Assembly: GCA_024236215.1 (NCBI GenBank)
Contig: JACKKX010000001.1
Location: 795,501 to 859,500 of the forward strand
DNA from: Novosphingobium sp.
GTDB taxonomy: Bacteria > Pseudomonadota > Alphaproteobacteria > Sphingomonadales > Sphingomonadaceae
DNA length: 64,000 bases
Direction of reading: 5' to 3'
Shown: positions 1-6,827 of the stretch, in pieces
Layout: each line of letters begins with the position of its first letter
Numbering within the stretch: position 1 is the stretch's first letter
The notes under the pieces: model-generated
The model's database searches: none
Seen by the model: the letters and a program-made list of their open reading frames with translations, nothing else
Told to the model about the DNA's origin: nothing
Program-made: the position numbers and the translations under genes

Positions 1-54
1 CAGGAAGTTGATTTTGGTCAGTTCCGCGCCCAGCTCGATATCAGCTTGGTTCAT
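1..54 (-). CDS. N-terminal end of an unknown phage-type protein (cut by window edge)
   Basis: A minus-strand reading frame starts with ATG at position 54 and runs out of the window. The visible peptide is MNQADIELGAELTKINFL. An AAGGAG Shine-Dalgarno sequence lies seven bases before the ATG, which is why this start was chosen. The gene points away from the plus-strand phage genes. No family can be assigned from 18 residues. The same frame is open upstream of this ATG as far as a stop near 345, so an earlier start cannot be excluded. Confidence 0.5.
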   Translation of the reverse strand, partial: MNQADIELGAELTKINFL

Positions 55-296
55 GGCATTACTCCTTCGGTCAGTGTCAGCAACTTGACCGTAGCGGAAA
101 CCGGCAGGCGGCGCGAGCTGCCTGCCGGTGGAAGCGGGCTTGGTTGCAGTTACGCTGAAGCCGCCTTCTTCGATCGCGCGCCGGTTGCCCATTGCGCTGC
201 CTGGGACGAAGTTCAGCGCCTGTCCCGGCTTGACCGGCAGGGCCGCTCCTTTGCCCGCCAGCGGCCCCAGCCGCACGCCATGCGGCGGGGTGCAGC
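55..296. other. Leader region with two competing open frames, no gene assigned
   Basis: This stretch separates the minus-strand gene starting at 54 from the plus-strand genes. Two frames are open. A minus-strand frame continuous with the 1-54 gene has very GC-rich third positions (for example a possible ATG in MGNRRAIEEGG) but no good ribosome site. A plus-strand frame ends with TGA at 298-300, overlapping the next start as ATGA, which is the usual junction in this gene block, but it has no convincing start and only moderate GC3. One of them may be a real gene; the sequence alone does not decide. Confidence 0.35.
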
Positions 297-608
297 ATGA
301 CGACCTATCCCGCCACTGGGCGCCAGCTGGACGCGCTTCGGTTCATTGTCGGCTACCAGGACGCGCATGACGGCATTTCGCCGACGACGGAAGAAATCGG
401 CGCTGCGATCGGGCTGACCTCTCGATCTGGCGCTTCGCGCTTGCTGACCTGTCTGGAAGAACGCGGACGCATTCGCCGCCTGCCTAATCGGGCCCGCGCG
501 ATCGAAGTCCTGGTCGGTGTCCCGGTGCCGCGCGCGCCAGACGGTGCGCCGCTTTACGCCGTCCCTCTCCCCTTTGACCTGGCCGAAAGGATCCCCGCTC
601 ATGACTGA
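297..608 (+). CDS. LexA-type winged-helix DNA-binding protein (phage)
   Basis: A 103-residue protein resembling the N-terminal DNA-binding domain of LexA. It begins with the typical TGRQLDALRFIVGYQDAHDG segment, followed by a wing-helix region (PTTEEIGAAIGLTSRSGASRL) and a short tail. There is no S24 peptidase domain or Ser-Lys dyad, so it cannot self-cleave. LexA-like small proteins are common in phage early regions and probably act as regulators. The next gene starts inside its 3' end (601), suggesting translational coupling. Its exact DNA target is unknown. Confidence 0.7.
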   Translation: MTTYPATGRQLDALRFIVGYQDAHDGISPTTEEIGAAIGLTSRSGASRLLTCLEERGRIRRLPNRARAIEVLVGVPVPRAPDGAPLYAVPLPFDLAERIPAHD

Positions 609-870
609 AGACCGCGACCAGCTGGCCCGGATCTATGCCGCCAGCCTGTTGAACCGATCGGCCGGCGAAGCGTTTGACTATCGCGACGTCGCCGTTCTGG
701 CCCGCGTTCTGCCCCTGATCGAAGCCGATCTGGCCGACTGGCTGGAAAGCCAGCTTCGCGGCGTCGTCTCGCGCGGGCAGATCGTCGCCGCTGTCCGTGG
801 CGGACAGGCCCGTCCCGCTCTGCCCCAGCCGCACCCGGCTTCGGCTTCCCTGGAAGGGAACCTGAAGTGA
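601..870 (+). CDS. Hypothetical phage protein, 89 aa
   Basis: The protein starts MTEDRDQLARIYAASLLN, is mostly helical and acidic, and shows no family that I recognise. The ATG at 601 was chosen because it overlaps the previous gene by eight bases, the pattern seen throughout this block; the frame is open further upstream but there it lies inside the LexA-like gene. Glu is encoded only by GAA, as in its neighbours. It is probably a small early phage protein of unknown role. Confidence 0.6.
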   Translation: MTEDRDQLARIYAASLLNRSAGEAFDYRDVAVLARVLPLIEADLADWLESQLRGVVSRGQIVAAVRGGQARPALPQPHPASASLEGNLK

Positions 871-905
871 CGCGGCAATCCCGTTCACAACTGAAGGAAA
901 GTGCA

Positions 906-1172
906 ATGAAAGTTCTGATCACGACGAAACATCGCGGCGTCTTCGCCGGGGAAATTGCCGAAGACCAGGATCTGGCGGCAACTGCCATGCCGGTTCGCGG
1001 AGCGCGCATGGCGATCTATTTTGGCACCACGCGGGGCCTTATGGAACTCGCAGAAACTGGCCCAACTTCGAAAAGCCGGATCAGCGCTCCTGCCGACATT
1101 CCCATGCTGCATGACATTACCGCAGTGTTCTCGATCACGGACAAGGCTTGGGAAAAATGGCAGGCGGCCTGA
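906..1172 (+). CDS. DUF6948-like phage protein, 88 aa
   Basis: The protein begins MKVLITTKHRGVFAGEI and contains a stretch with a conserved-looking ARMAIYFGTTRGLMELAETG core. This pattern resembles the small phage family DUF6948, whose function is not known. The start at 906 follows a GGAAAG ribosome site; an upstream ATG-like start at 867 would add a basic extension without a ribosome site. Its stop overlaps the start of the next gene (1157). Family assignment is by recognition only. Confidence 0.6.
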   Translation: MKVLITTKHRGVFAGEIAEDQDLAATAMPVRGARMAIYFGTTRGLMELAETGPTSKSRISAPADIPMLHDITAVFSITDKAWEKWQAA

Positions 1173-1639
1173 CCCTTCCCCCGCCGCCGCCAGAGGTTTT
1201 GACCTGTGACGACATTATCCGCGCTGGGGCTTGCACTGGGGGCGTTGCGAAGCGCCTTGGGCGTGTCCTGCGCACGATGCAGGTCGCCGCCGCTGAACCG
1301 CCTGCCAGGCTGCTGAAAATCGTTCCGGAAGAAGAACACCAGCATATCCTTGCTGCGATCGACCAAAGCACCAGCGGCGGTTCGGCATCCAGCAACGGCG
1401 ACGGCTACGGCGACGGCTACGGCTACGGCGACGGCAACGGCAACGGCTACGGCTACGGCGACGGCGACGGCGACGGCTACGGCAACGGCTACGGCGACGG
1501 CTACGGCAACGGCTACGGCAACGGCGACGGCTACGGCGACGGCTACGGCAACGGCAACGGCTACGGCAACGGCGACGGCTACGGCGACGGCTACGGCGAC
1601 GGCGACGGAACCTCTTATGGGGTGGAAATCTATGTCTGA
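1157..1639 (+). CDS. Phage protein with 36-unit (Asn/Asp/Tyr)-Gly repeat tail
   Basis: A 160-residue protein in two parts. Residues 1-79 are ordinary: a proline run (PPPPPEV), an IIRAGACTGGVAKRLGRVLRTM helix region and EEEHQHILAAID. Residues 80-151 are a pure alternation of Gly with Asn, Asp or Tyr, encoded by a hexanucleotide array. The gene ends with an eight-residue tail that overlaps the start of the HD-hydrolase gene. Similar Gly/Tyr/Asp-rich tails occur in other phage hypothetical proteins; the function is unknown. A low-complexity, flexible or self-associating tail is an inference. Confidence 0.7.
   Translation: MAGGLTLPPPPPEVLTCDDIIRAGACTGGVAKRLGRVLRTMQVAAAEPPARLLKIVPEEEHQHILAAIDQSTSGGSASSNGDGYGDGYGYGDGNGNGYGYGDGDGDGYGNGYGDGYGNGYGNGDGYGDGYGNGNGYGNGDGYGDGYGDGDGTSYGVEIYV
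1394..1609 (+). repeat. Coding hexanucleotide array, 36 units of DAC-GGC
   Basis: The array consists of 36 tandem 6-bp units, each made of a codon AAC, GAC or TAC followed by GGC. Only the first base of each unit varies and it is never C, so His (CAC) is absent. Gain or loss of whole units keeps the reading frame of the gene that contains it. Nothing else in the window resembles it. Confidence 0.95.
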
Positions 1640-2225
1640 AACGCGGATTATGCTGGCGTCTGGCGCGCTGTTCGACCTGACGGCCCCGGAAGGCTCTGAT
1701 TTCACCCTTCAGGACATTGCCCACGGCCTTGGCCGCGTCTGTCGCTTTGCCGGGCAGACGAACCGCTTCTATTCGGTCGCGGAACATTGCTTCCACGTCG
1801 CCCGCCTGGTCCCGGTGGAACTGGCCCGGGTTGCCTTGCTCCATGACGCCAGCGAAGCCTTTATCGGCGACGTCACCCGTCCGCTGAAGGCGCTCCTGCC
1901 AGACTATCAGGCGATCGAAGCCCGGATCGAAGCGGCCATTGCCGCGCGCTTCCTGACCCCGGCCGAACAGGAACTGGGCGGGTTCAAGGCCCCGGCGGTG
2001 AAGTCCGCGGATCTTGCCATGTGCCTGGTCGAAGCGCGCGAACTCATGCCGACGTCGCCGGGTTACTGGTCCAGCCTTCCGGTCGATCCAGCCGCCTGGG
2101 ACAAGGCAAAGGGAACCCGGCTGAACTTCGATCGGCCCGAATACGCGACCGCCGCCTGGCTCCGCGCCTGGCATCGCTACGGCCACTGGCTGGAAGACCT
2201 TCAGACACAAGGGGAAGCGGCATGA
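1632..2225 (+). CDS. HD-domain phosphohydrolase (phage, YfbR-like)
   Basis: A 197-residue metal-dependent phosphohydrolase of the HD superfamily. Residues around 45-75 carry the family signature: a first metal His in SVAEHCFHVA and the HD pair in ALLHDASEAFIGD. A further Asp lies in the KSADLAMCLVEARELM helix. Phage and YfbR-like relatives dephosphorylate nucleotides, so a role in nucleotide pool control is likely but not proven here. The ATG at 1632 overlaps the repeat protein by eight bases, and the stop overlaps the next start as ATGA. Confidence 0.85.
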   Translation: MSETRIMLASGALFDLTAPEGSDFTLQDIAHGLGRVCRFAGQTNRFYSVAEHCFHVARLVPVELARVALLHDASEAFIGDVTRPLKALLPDYQAIEARIEAAIAARFLTPAEQELGGFKAPAVKSADLAMCLVEARELMPTSPGYWSSLPVDPAAWDKAKGTRLNFDRPEYATAAWLRAWHRYGHWLEDLQTQGEAA

Positions 2226-2545
2226 CTGACCATCGCTGTTTTACCGTCGCGACGACGAACTATCTCCGCAATCTTGACCGCGAAGACCTGAATGGACGTT
2301 GCGTCGCTGTCCACTATCAGAAGCCGCCGAAGAAGACTGAACAGGGGACGTCCTTCGGTCTACGCATTCCCGCGCTGATCGTGACGGACTATCTGGTGGA
2401 CCCTGACGTCGTCGCCCAGCGTGTCGCGGATATTCTGGAACGGCACTGGGACGACGAACCCGTCGTCCGGCTGGACGACGCGGCCCGCTTCCCTGACCAG
2501 CCGCTTCCCGACAGCCAGCTTCAAAACGGGGGTGCCTGTTCATGA
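2222..2545 (+). CDS. Hypothetical phage protein, 107 aa
   Basis: The start overlaps the HD hydrolase stop as ATGA, and the stop overlaps the next start. The protein opens MTDHRCFTVATTNYLRNLD and has a central segment (IPALIVTDYLVDPDVVAQRV) followed by an acidic tail. I do not recognise a domain. It uses GAA for Glu and high GC3 elsewhere, so coding status is well supported by both composition and its place in the coupled gene string. Confidence 0.65.
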   Translation: MTDHRCFTVATTNYLRNLDREDLNGRCVAVHYQKPPKKTEQGTSFGLRIPALIVTDYLVDPDVVAQRVADILERHWDDEPVVRLDDAARFPDQPLPDSQLQNGGACS

Positions 2546-2826
2546 GCGCCCAGCCGGTCAGGATACAGCTTCGCCGGACGAAGGGCTGGCGAATGCCACC
2601 GAACACGGTGAAGGTCGCCCGGCCCAGTCCGTTCGGGAACTATGCCGGTCCGACAAAGAAGGACTTCGACGACGATCTGGCGGCTATGTCGAACGCCGAC
2701 CGGGCCTTCTTCATGGATAAGGTGAAAGAATTGCAGGGAAAGAACCTTGCCTGCTTTTGCCCTCTGGACAGGCCCTGTCATGCCGACACGTTGCTAGAGC
2801 TGGCGAACGAAGGGTTAGCCCCATGA
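2542..2826 (+). CDS. DUF4326 domain protein (phage)
   Basis: A 94-residue protein that matches the DUF4326 pattern well: RIQLRRTKGWRMPPNTVKVA near the start, an SPFGNY segment, and the closing signature GKNLACFCPLDRPCHADTLL. The family is widespread in phages and has an unknown function; the conserved Cys and His suggest metal binding (inference). It is coupled by ATGA overlaps on both sides. Confidence 0.85.
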   Translation: MSAQPVRIQLRRTKGWRMPPNTVKVARPSPFGNYAGPTKKDFDDDLAAMSNADRAFFMDKVKELQGKNLACFCPLDRPCHADTLLELANEGLAP

Positions 2827-3392
2827 CCGTCCCCGGGCACACCGCACTTCGCGCCTTCCTGGCGCTGGGCAAGGCCGACGGCTTTCATGTCGATCGCGGC
2901 CGGAAGCTGGGCGACGGTGCCGCGCTAAGCCGGTGCTGGCGCTATCGCTATTTGCTGTGGCGGATCTGGGATCCGGCCTTGCCGATCTGGTCCTTCGGAA
3001 TGCTGAACCCGTCGACGGCCGATCACTTGAAGCTGGACCCTACCGTTAGCCGCTGTTGCAACCGGGCCCAGCGTGGCGGCGCGGGCGGCCTTGTCGTCTG
3101 GAACCTGTTCGCCTGGCGCGACACGGATCCGCGCAACATGAAGCTGGCCCAGGAACCCGTCGGCGCGCAGAACGATCAGGCAATCCGGATCGCGGTTGAA
3201 CACAGCGCGGTCAACGTCGCCGCCTGGGGCTCTCATGGCGCGCACAAGGGCCGTGAATACCAGGTCCGGCAAATGCTGGCCGGTCAGGGAACGCCGCTTC
3301 ACGCGCTTGCCTTCACCAGCGCCGGCCATCCCCGTCACCCGCTCTATCTGGCCGCCGGGCTTCAGCCCCAGCCGTGGACGTACTGGGACTGA
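2823..3392 (+). CDS. DUF1643 domain protein (phage)
   Basis: A 189-residue protein of the DUF1643 family. It shows the typical core: YLLWRIW, FGMLNPSTAD, and LVVWNLFAWRDTDP, with a late WGSHG motif. The family is found in phages and mobile elements; its biochemical function is not established. The ATG at 2823 overlaps the preceding stop, matching the coupled layout of the block. This is the last full-length gene before the recombinase. Confidence 0.88.
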   Translation: MTVPGHTALRAFLALGKADGFHVDRGRKLGDGAALSRCWRYRYLLWRIWDPALPIWSFGMLNPSTADHLKLDPTVSRCCNRAQRGGAGGLVVWNLFAWRDTDPRNMKLAQEPVGAQNDQAIRIAVEHSAVNVAAWGSHGAHKGREYQVRQMLAGQGTPLHALAFTSAGHPRHPLYLAAGLQPQPWTYWD

Positions 3393-3397
3393 TCGGC

Positions 3398-3544
3398 ATG
3401 AAGCGGCCGCTGGACCCTGACGTCGTCGATTTCGTCAAGGCGCTTGCGCGTGCCAATGCCGCGCGCGATATTGCGCGCCGTCAGCAGATGGAAGGAAGCC
3501 GCCATGAACAGCCTGAAGGGAAGCGCGCGGCTTCTTCCCGTTGA
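3398..3544 (+). CDS. Small basic phage protein, 48 aa
   Basis: A short reading frame begins five bases after the DUF1643 stop: MKRPLDPDVVDFVKALARAN and then an Arg-rich helix. It is helical and strongly basic at its C-terminus. Codon use matches the neighbouring phage genes. A short SD-like GATCGGC precedes the start. The role is unknown; small basic proteins beside recombinases can be directionality factors, but nothing in the sequence proves that here. Confidence 0.5.
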   Translation: MKRPLDPDVVDFVKALARANAARDIARRQQMEGSRHEQPEGKRAASSR

Positions 3545-3561
3545 TCGGATCGCCTGAAGCC

Positions 3562-5289
3562 ATGCGGACAGTGATCTACGCCCGCTTCAGCTCGACACTG
3601 CAGAACGCCCGGTCGATCGAAGACCAGGTCGCCTTGTGCCGCGAACGCTGCGATCGCGAAGGCTGGGAAGTTGTCGACGTCTTCACCGATTTCGCGATCA
3701 GCGGCGCGGCCGGGATCGACGAAGGGGCCCGGCCTGGCCTGAATGCTTTGCTGGCGCGCGTCGAAGCGACCAATCACCCGGGCGGCCGCGTTGAACAGGT
3801 TCTGGCCGAAGCGACAGACCGGATCGCGCGTCACCAGGGCGACGCCTTCACGATCCGCGAACGTCTGACCTTTGCGGGTGCGCGCCTGTTCACCCTGTCC
3901 GACGGGGAAGTGACCGAAATCACTGCGACCTTCCGGGGCCTTATGGACGCCCAGTTCAGGAAGGATCTGGCCGCCAAGGTCAAGCGCGGCCAGCGCGGGA
4001 CTATCTCGCAAAAGCGCGCTGCCGCCGGGATCGCCTATGGCTATCGCAAGGCGAACCGTCTGGACGATCGGGGCGAGCTGATCCGCGGCCTTCGCGAAAT
4101 CGACGAAGACCAGGCCGAAGTCGTCCGTCGGATCTTCCGCGAATACGCCGCCGGGGTCAGTCCGCGCGCGATCGCCGAACGGCTGAACGCGGAAGGTGTG
4201 CCCGCCCCCCAGCCGCGATCGGGCGGGAACAGCTTCTGGCGCGCTTCCACCCTTTACGGTGATCGCAAGCGCCGGAATGGGATCCTGCAAAACCAGCTCT
4301 ATATCGGGAAGCTGATCTTCAACCGCACGCGCAAGCTGGTCGATCCGCGCACGCGCAAGGCGCTGATCCGGCCTAACCCGGAAAGTGAATGGCTGGTCGA
4401 AGACGTGCCCGAATTGCGGATCGTCAGCGATCAGGACTGGGAAGCCGCCCAGGCGGTCCTGGGGATGGTCCAGACACGCCGTCCGGAACAATCCCGCCGG
4501 CCGAAGCACATGCTGTCCGGGATCGCCCGCTGTGGCGTCTGTGGCGGCGCCTGGACGATCATCGGGACCGAACGCTGGGGCTGTTCCCGTCACCGCGAAG
4601 GCGGGGCGGCGGCGTGCGGCAACAACCGCACGATTTCGACCGCGCAAATGGAAGCGCGCGTCCTGTCGGGCCTTCAGGAACACATGCTGGATCCGGACCT
4701 GATCGAAATCTATGTCCGCGAATATCACCTGGAACATGCCCGGCGGGCAAAGGAACTGGCGAAGACCAGTGAACGCCTGAAGAAACGTCACCGCGAAGCC
4801 GTCGCCAAGGTCGAACGCCTGGTCCTGGCCGTCGCTGACGGCGCGGACGAATTCGTCGAAATCAGGGAAGTCCTGGGCAAGGCCCGCGCTGAACGCGACG
4901 CGCTGGCGGCCGAACTGGAACAGCTCGATCAGCTGCCTGTTGTCGCCCTTCACCCGACGATCGTGGCGGACTATCGCGCCCAGGTCGCCAAGCTGAACGC
5001 TGCCCTGGCCGAAAACCCCGACGCGCGCCTTGAAGCGATCCCGAAATTGCGCCGGTTGATCAACAGCGTCCAGCTGGTCCCAAAGGCGAACAGCCCGAAA
5101 GGCGTGACGATCGAAGTCACGGGCCGACTGAATTCCATGCTGGCGCTGGCGCTGGGAACGGACGCTGCCGCGCCCTTGTATGGTAACGATGGAGCGGGCG
5201 AAGGGATTCGAACCCTCGACCCCAACCTTGGCAAAGTTGCCAAACCCGATTATCCAACCTACGCCAGAGAACGCCAGAATACCCCATAA
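3562..5289 (+). CDS. Large serine recombinase (phage-type integrase)
   Basis: A 575-residue site-specific recombinase. Residues 1-150 form the resolvase catalytic domain, with the nucleophile Ser in YARFSS near residue 9 and the YGYRKANR linker after it. A recombinase domain follows (RAIAERLNAEGVPAP), then a zinc ribbon (CGVCGGAW ... CSRHREGG), then a long coiled coil (about residues 390-500). The ATG at 3562 fits the domain start. The last residues (GAGEGIRTLDPNLGK) are translation through a tRNA-Gly fragment, so the natural C-terminus was set by an attachment-site junction. Only one Glu codon before that point is GAG (at 4074). Confidence 0.92.
   Translation: MRTVIYARFSSTLQNARSIEDQVALCRERCDREGWEVVDVFTDFAISGAAGIDEGARPGLNALLARVEATNHPGGRVEQVLAEATDRIARHQGDAFTIRERLTFAGARLFTLSDGEVTEITATFRGLMDAQFRKDLAAKVKRGQRGTISQKRAAAGIAYGYRKANRLDDRGELIRGLREIDEDQAEVVRRIFREYAAGVSPRAIAERLNAEGVPAPQPRSGGNSFWRASTLYGDRKRRNGILQNQLYIGKLIFNRTRKLVDPRTRKALIRPNPESEWLVEDVPELRIVSDQDWEAAQAVLGMVQTRRPEQSRRPKHMLSGIARCGVCGGAWTIIGTERWGCSRHREGGAAACGNNRTISTAQMEARVLSGLQEHMLDPDLIEIYVREYHLEHARRAKELAKTSERLKKRHREAVAKVERLVLAVADGADEFVEIREVLGKARAERDALAAELEQLDQLPVVALHPTIVADYRAQVAKLNAALAENPDARLEAIPKLRRLINSVQLVPKANSPKGVTIEVTGRLNSMLALALGTDAAAPLYGNDGAGEGIRTLDPNLGKVAKPDYPTYARERQNTP
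5190..5239 (-). pseudogene. 3' half of tRNA-Gly(GCC), element attachment-site core
   Basis: Read on the minus strand, this fragment has a full anticodon arm with GCC in the loop, a variable loop, a T-arm with GGTTCGAATCC, the 3' acceptor strand CGCCCGC and encoded TCCA. The sequence that should form the D-arm and the 5' acceptor strand (GCGGGCG) is missing; the bases at 5240 onward do not pair. It is therefore the duplicated 3' end left by integration into a tRNA-Gly gene, the usual att core for tyrosine integrases. It sits between two recombinase genes. The intact tRNA must lie outside the window. Confidence 0.88.
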
Positions 5290-5330
5290 TGCATTGATTT
5301 GTATTTGCAATTTCTGGCAAAATACGCCAT
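5261..5330. repeat. Repeated ACGCCA motifs beside the att core (possible integrase arm sites)
   Basis: Between the tRNA fragment and the integrase lie two direct copies of ACGCCAGA at 5261-5268 and 5271-5278, a related ACGCCAT at 5324-5330, and an inverted TCTGGC at 5313-5318. The region is AT-rich compared with its surroundings. Short repeats at this place are typical of arm-type binding sites for the integrase or an excisionase; that role is inferred from position. Confidence 0.5.
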
Positions 5331-5410
5331 AACCTTCCTGCGTGCAACCGGCAGTTACCGATCACGGTGCTGACCAGGTGTTGACCATCGAAATTGAGGT
5401 TGAGGCGGTA

Positions 5411-6709
5411 ATGACGAAGGGAAAGCAGGTCCGATTGACCAAGCGGGTGGTCGATGCCTCCGAGCCGACGGACAAGCGCTACATCGTATGGGACAGTGAA
5501 CTGAACGGTTTCGGCCTGCGTGTCGAGACCAGCGGTTCGAAGACCTTCGTCGTTCGTTATCGGGCCGATGGCGGCGGTCGAGGTGCCCCGCAGAGATTTG
5601 TGACGATCGGACGTTTCGGCAACCTCACTGTCGAGGAAGCTCGCAAGCAGGCCAAAGTCGTACTGGGCGGTGTGGCCGTGGGCGAAGATCCCGCAGATGA
5701 GCGGCGAGCAAAACGCGCGGAAATGAAGATGGCCGGCCTGATCGACCTCTACGAGGAGGAGGGTTGCTTCATCCAGCGCGGCAAGCGCCAAGGCGCGCCA
5801 ATGAAGCCGCTCACCAAAAAATACACGGTCGCTCGTCTTCGCCACCACGTCGTGCCCCTGCTTGGGCACAAGCGGGTCAATGATGTCGGTGTCGCGGACA
5901 TCGAGCGCTTCTTTCGCGACGTGTCATCCGGCAAAAGCGCGTCGGATGAAAAGATCGGGCCGCGCAAGCGGATCATCGTGCGCGGCGGCGAAGGCGCGGC
6001 ACGCAAGGTGTTTCGCGATTTGTCGGCAGTGTTCAGCTTTGCCTGCCGTCATGGTGTTGCCCAAGGCAACCCATGCGAGAAGGCTGTCGTCCAGAAGACC
6101 GACAACCACCGGACCCGCTTCCTGACGCTTGAGGAGGTCCAGCTACTTGGCGCGGCCTGCGACGCGCTTCAGGAAGAAGGCGTGAATGCCAAGGCGCTCA
6201 ACATCACGCGCCTTTGGGCACTGACCGGTTGCCGCCGCCAGGAGATTGCCGAACTCAAGTGGCACGAGGTCGATTTCGATCGCGGTCTTCTGGCCCTTGA
6301 CGATAGCAAGACCGGTAAGTCGCTGCGTCCGCTGGCGGATGCGGCGATGGCCTTGCTCAAGGGTATCGAGCAGACCGAAGACAGCGATTTCGTCTTCCCG
6401 GCAGACCGCGGCGAGGCGCATTTCCAGGGCACCAAGTCGATCTGGCCGAAGATCGTCAAGAAAGCTGGCCTGGTCGATGTAACGCCTCATACGCTTCGGC
6501 ACACGATGGGGGCGACAGCCACCTCGGCAGGCGAGGCGCTTGCCCTGACCGGCGCGATCCTTGGTCATGCGAACATTCGCTCGACCATGATCTATGCCCA
6601 TGTCCAGCATGATCCTTCGCGCCGCGCTGCCAATCGCGTGGGCAAGACAATCGCCGCGGCTCTGGCCGGCCAGACGAAACGGGCGCCAAAGCGGAAGAAA
6701 GTCGCATGA
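5411..6709 (+). CDS. int: Tyrosine-type integrase of the conjugative element
   Basis: A 432-residue integrase with an N-terminal arm-binding DUF4102-like domain (about 1-95, with YIVWDSELNGFGLRV), a core-binding SAM-like domain (about 100-240) and a C-terminal catalytic domain. Catalytic residues visible are Arg in TGCRRQEI, His-x-x-Arg in HTLRHTMG, His in LGHANIRSTM and the Tyr of YAHV. The ATG at 5411 follows a GAGG site; the frame is open upstream but without support. It lies 172 bases from the tRNA-Gly att core and should mediate integration and excision of the element to its right. Its Glu codons are mostly GAG, unlike the left element. Confidence 0.92.
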   Translation: MTKGKQVRLTKRVVDASEPTDKRYIVWDSELNGFGLRVETSGSKTFVVRYRADGGGRGAPQRFVTIGRFGNLTVEEARKQAKVVLGGVAVGEDPADERRAKRAEMKMAGLIDLYEEEGCFIQRGKRQGAPMKPLTKKYTVARLRHHVVPLLGHKRVNDVGVADIERFFRDVSSGKSASDEKIGPRKRIIVRGGEGAARKVFRDLSAVFSFACRHGVAQGNPCEKAVVQKTDNHRTRFLTLEEVQLLGAACDALQEEGVNAKALNITRLWALTGCRRQEIAELKWHEVDFDRGLLALDDSKTGKSLRPLADAAMALLKGIEQTEDSDFVFPADRGEAHFQGTKSIWPKIVKKAGLVDVTPHTLRHTMGATATSAGEALALTGAILGHANIRSTMIYAHVQHDPSRRAANRVGKTIAAALAGQTKRAPKRKKVA

Positions 6710-6827
6710 ACTTCAATTCAGCCTGGCCCAGAATCCCACTTATCCGCGCGATCGCGCGGCCGGTGACACCTTTGGTTGTAATCGCGACTCGCCGACTGTA
6801 CGTCCCGTTTTCGAAGGGAGTATGCTG

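Noticed and set aside
1394-1609. Diversity-generating retroelement variable region (Asn/Asp/Tyr variation at one base)
   Set aside because: No reverse transcriptase or template repeat is visible, and the units are tandem and too regular; slippage is simpler.
1350-1631. Upstream extension of the HD hydrolase as an Ala-Thr repeat
   Set aside because: Same array read in another frame; the HD family start fits the ATG at 1632.
1016-1705. Long minus-strand frame translating into an Ala-Val repeat
   Set aside because: It is the antisense shadow of the Gly-(Asn/Asp/Tyr) hexanucleotide array; the plus-strand gene is coupled to its neighbours.
3504-3557. 17-residue peptide starting MNSLKGSARLL
   Set aside because: It has a fair ribosome site but is too short to claim as a gene; mentioned only as a possible coupling frame.
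5190-5290. Intact tRNA-Gly gene
   Set aside because: No D-arm and no 5' acceptor strand complementary to CGCCCGC; only the 3' half is present.
3481-5310. 609-codon minus-strand frame opposite the serine recombinase
   Set aside because: Composition and residues (Arg/Asp/Gln-rich) are those of an antisense shadow; the plus strand has clear recombinase domains.
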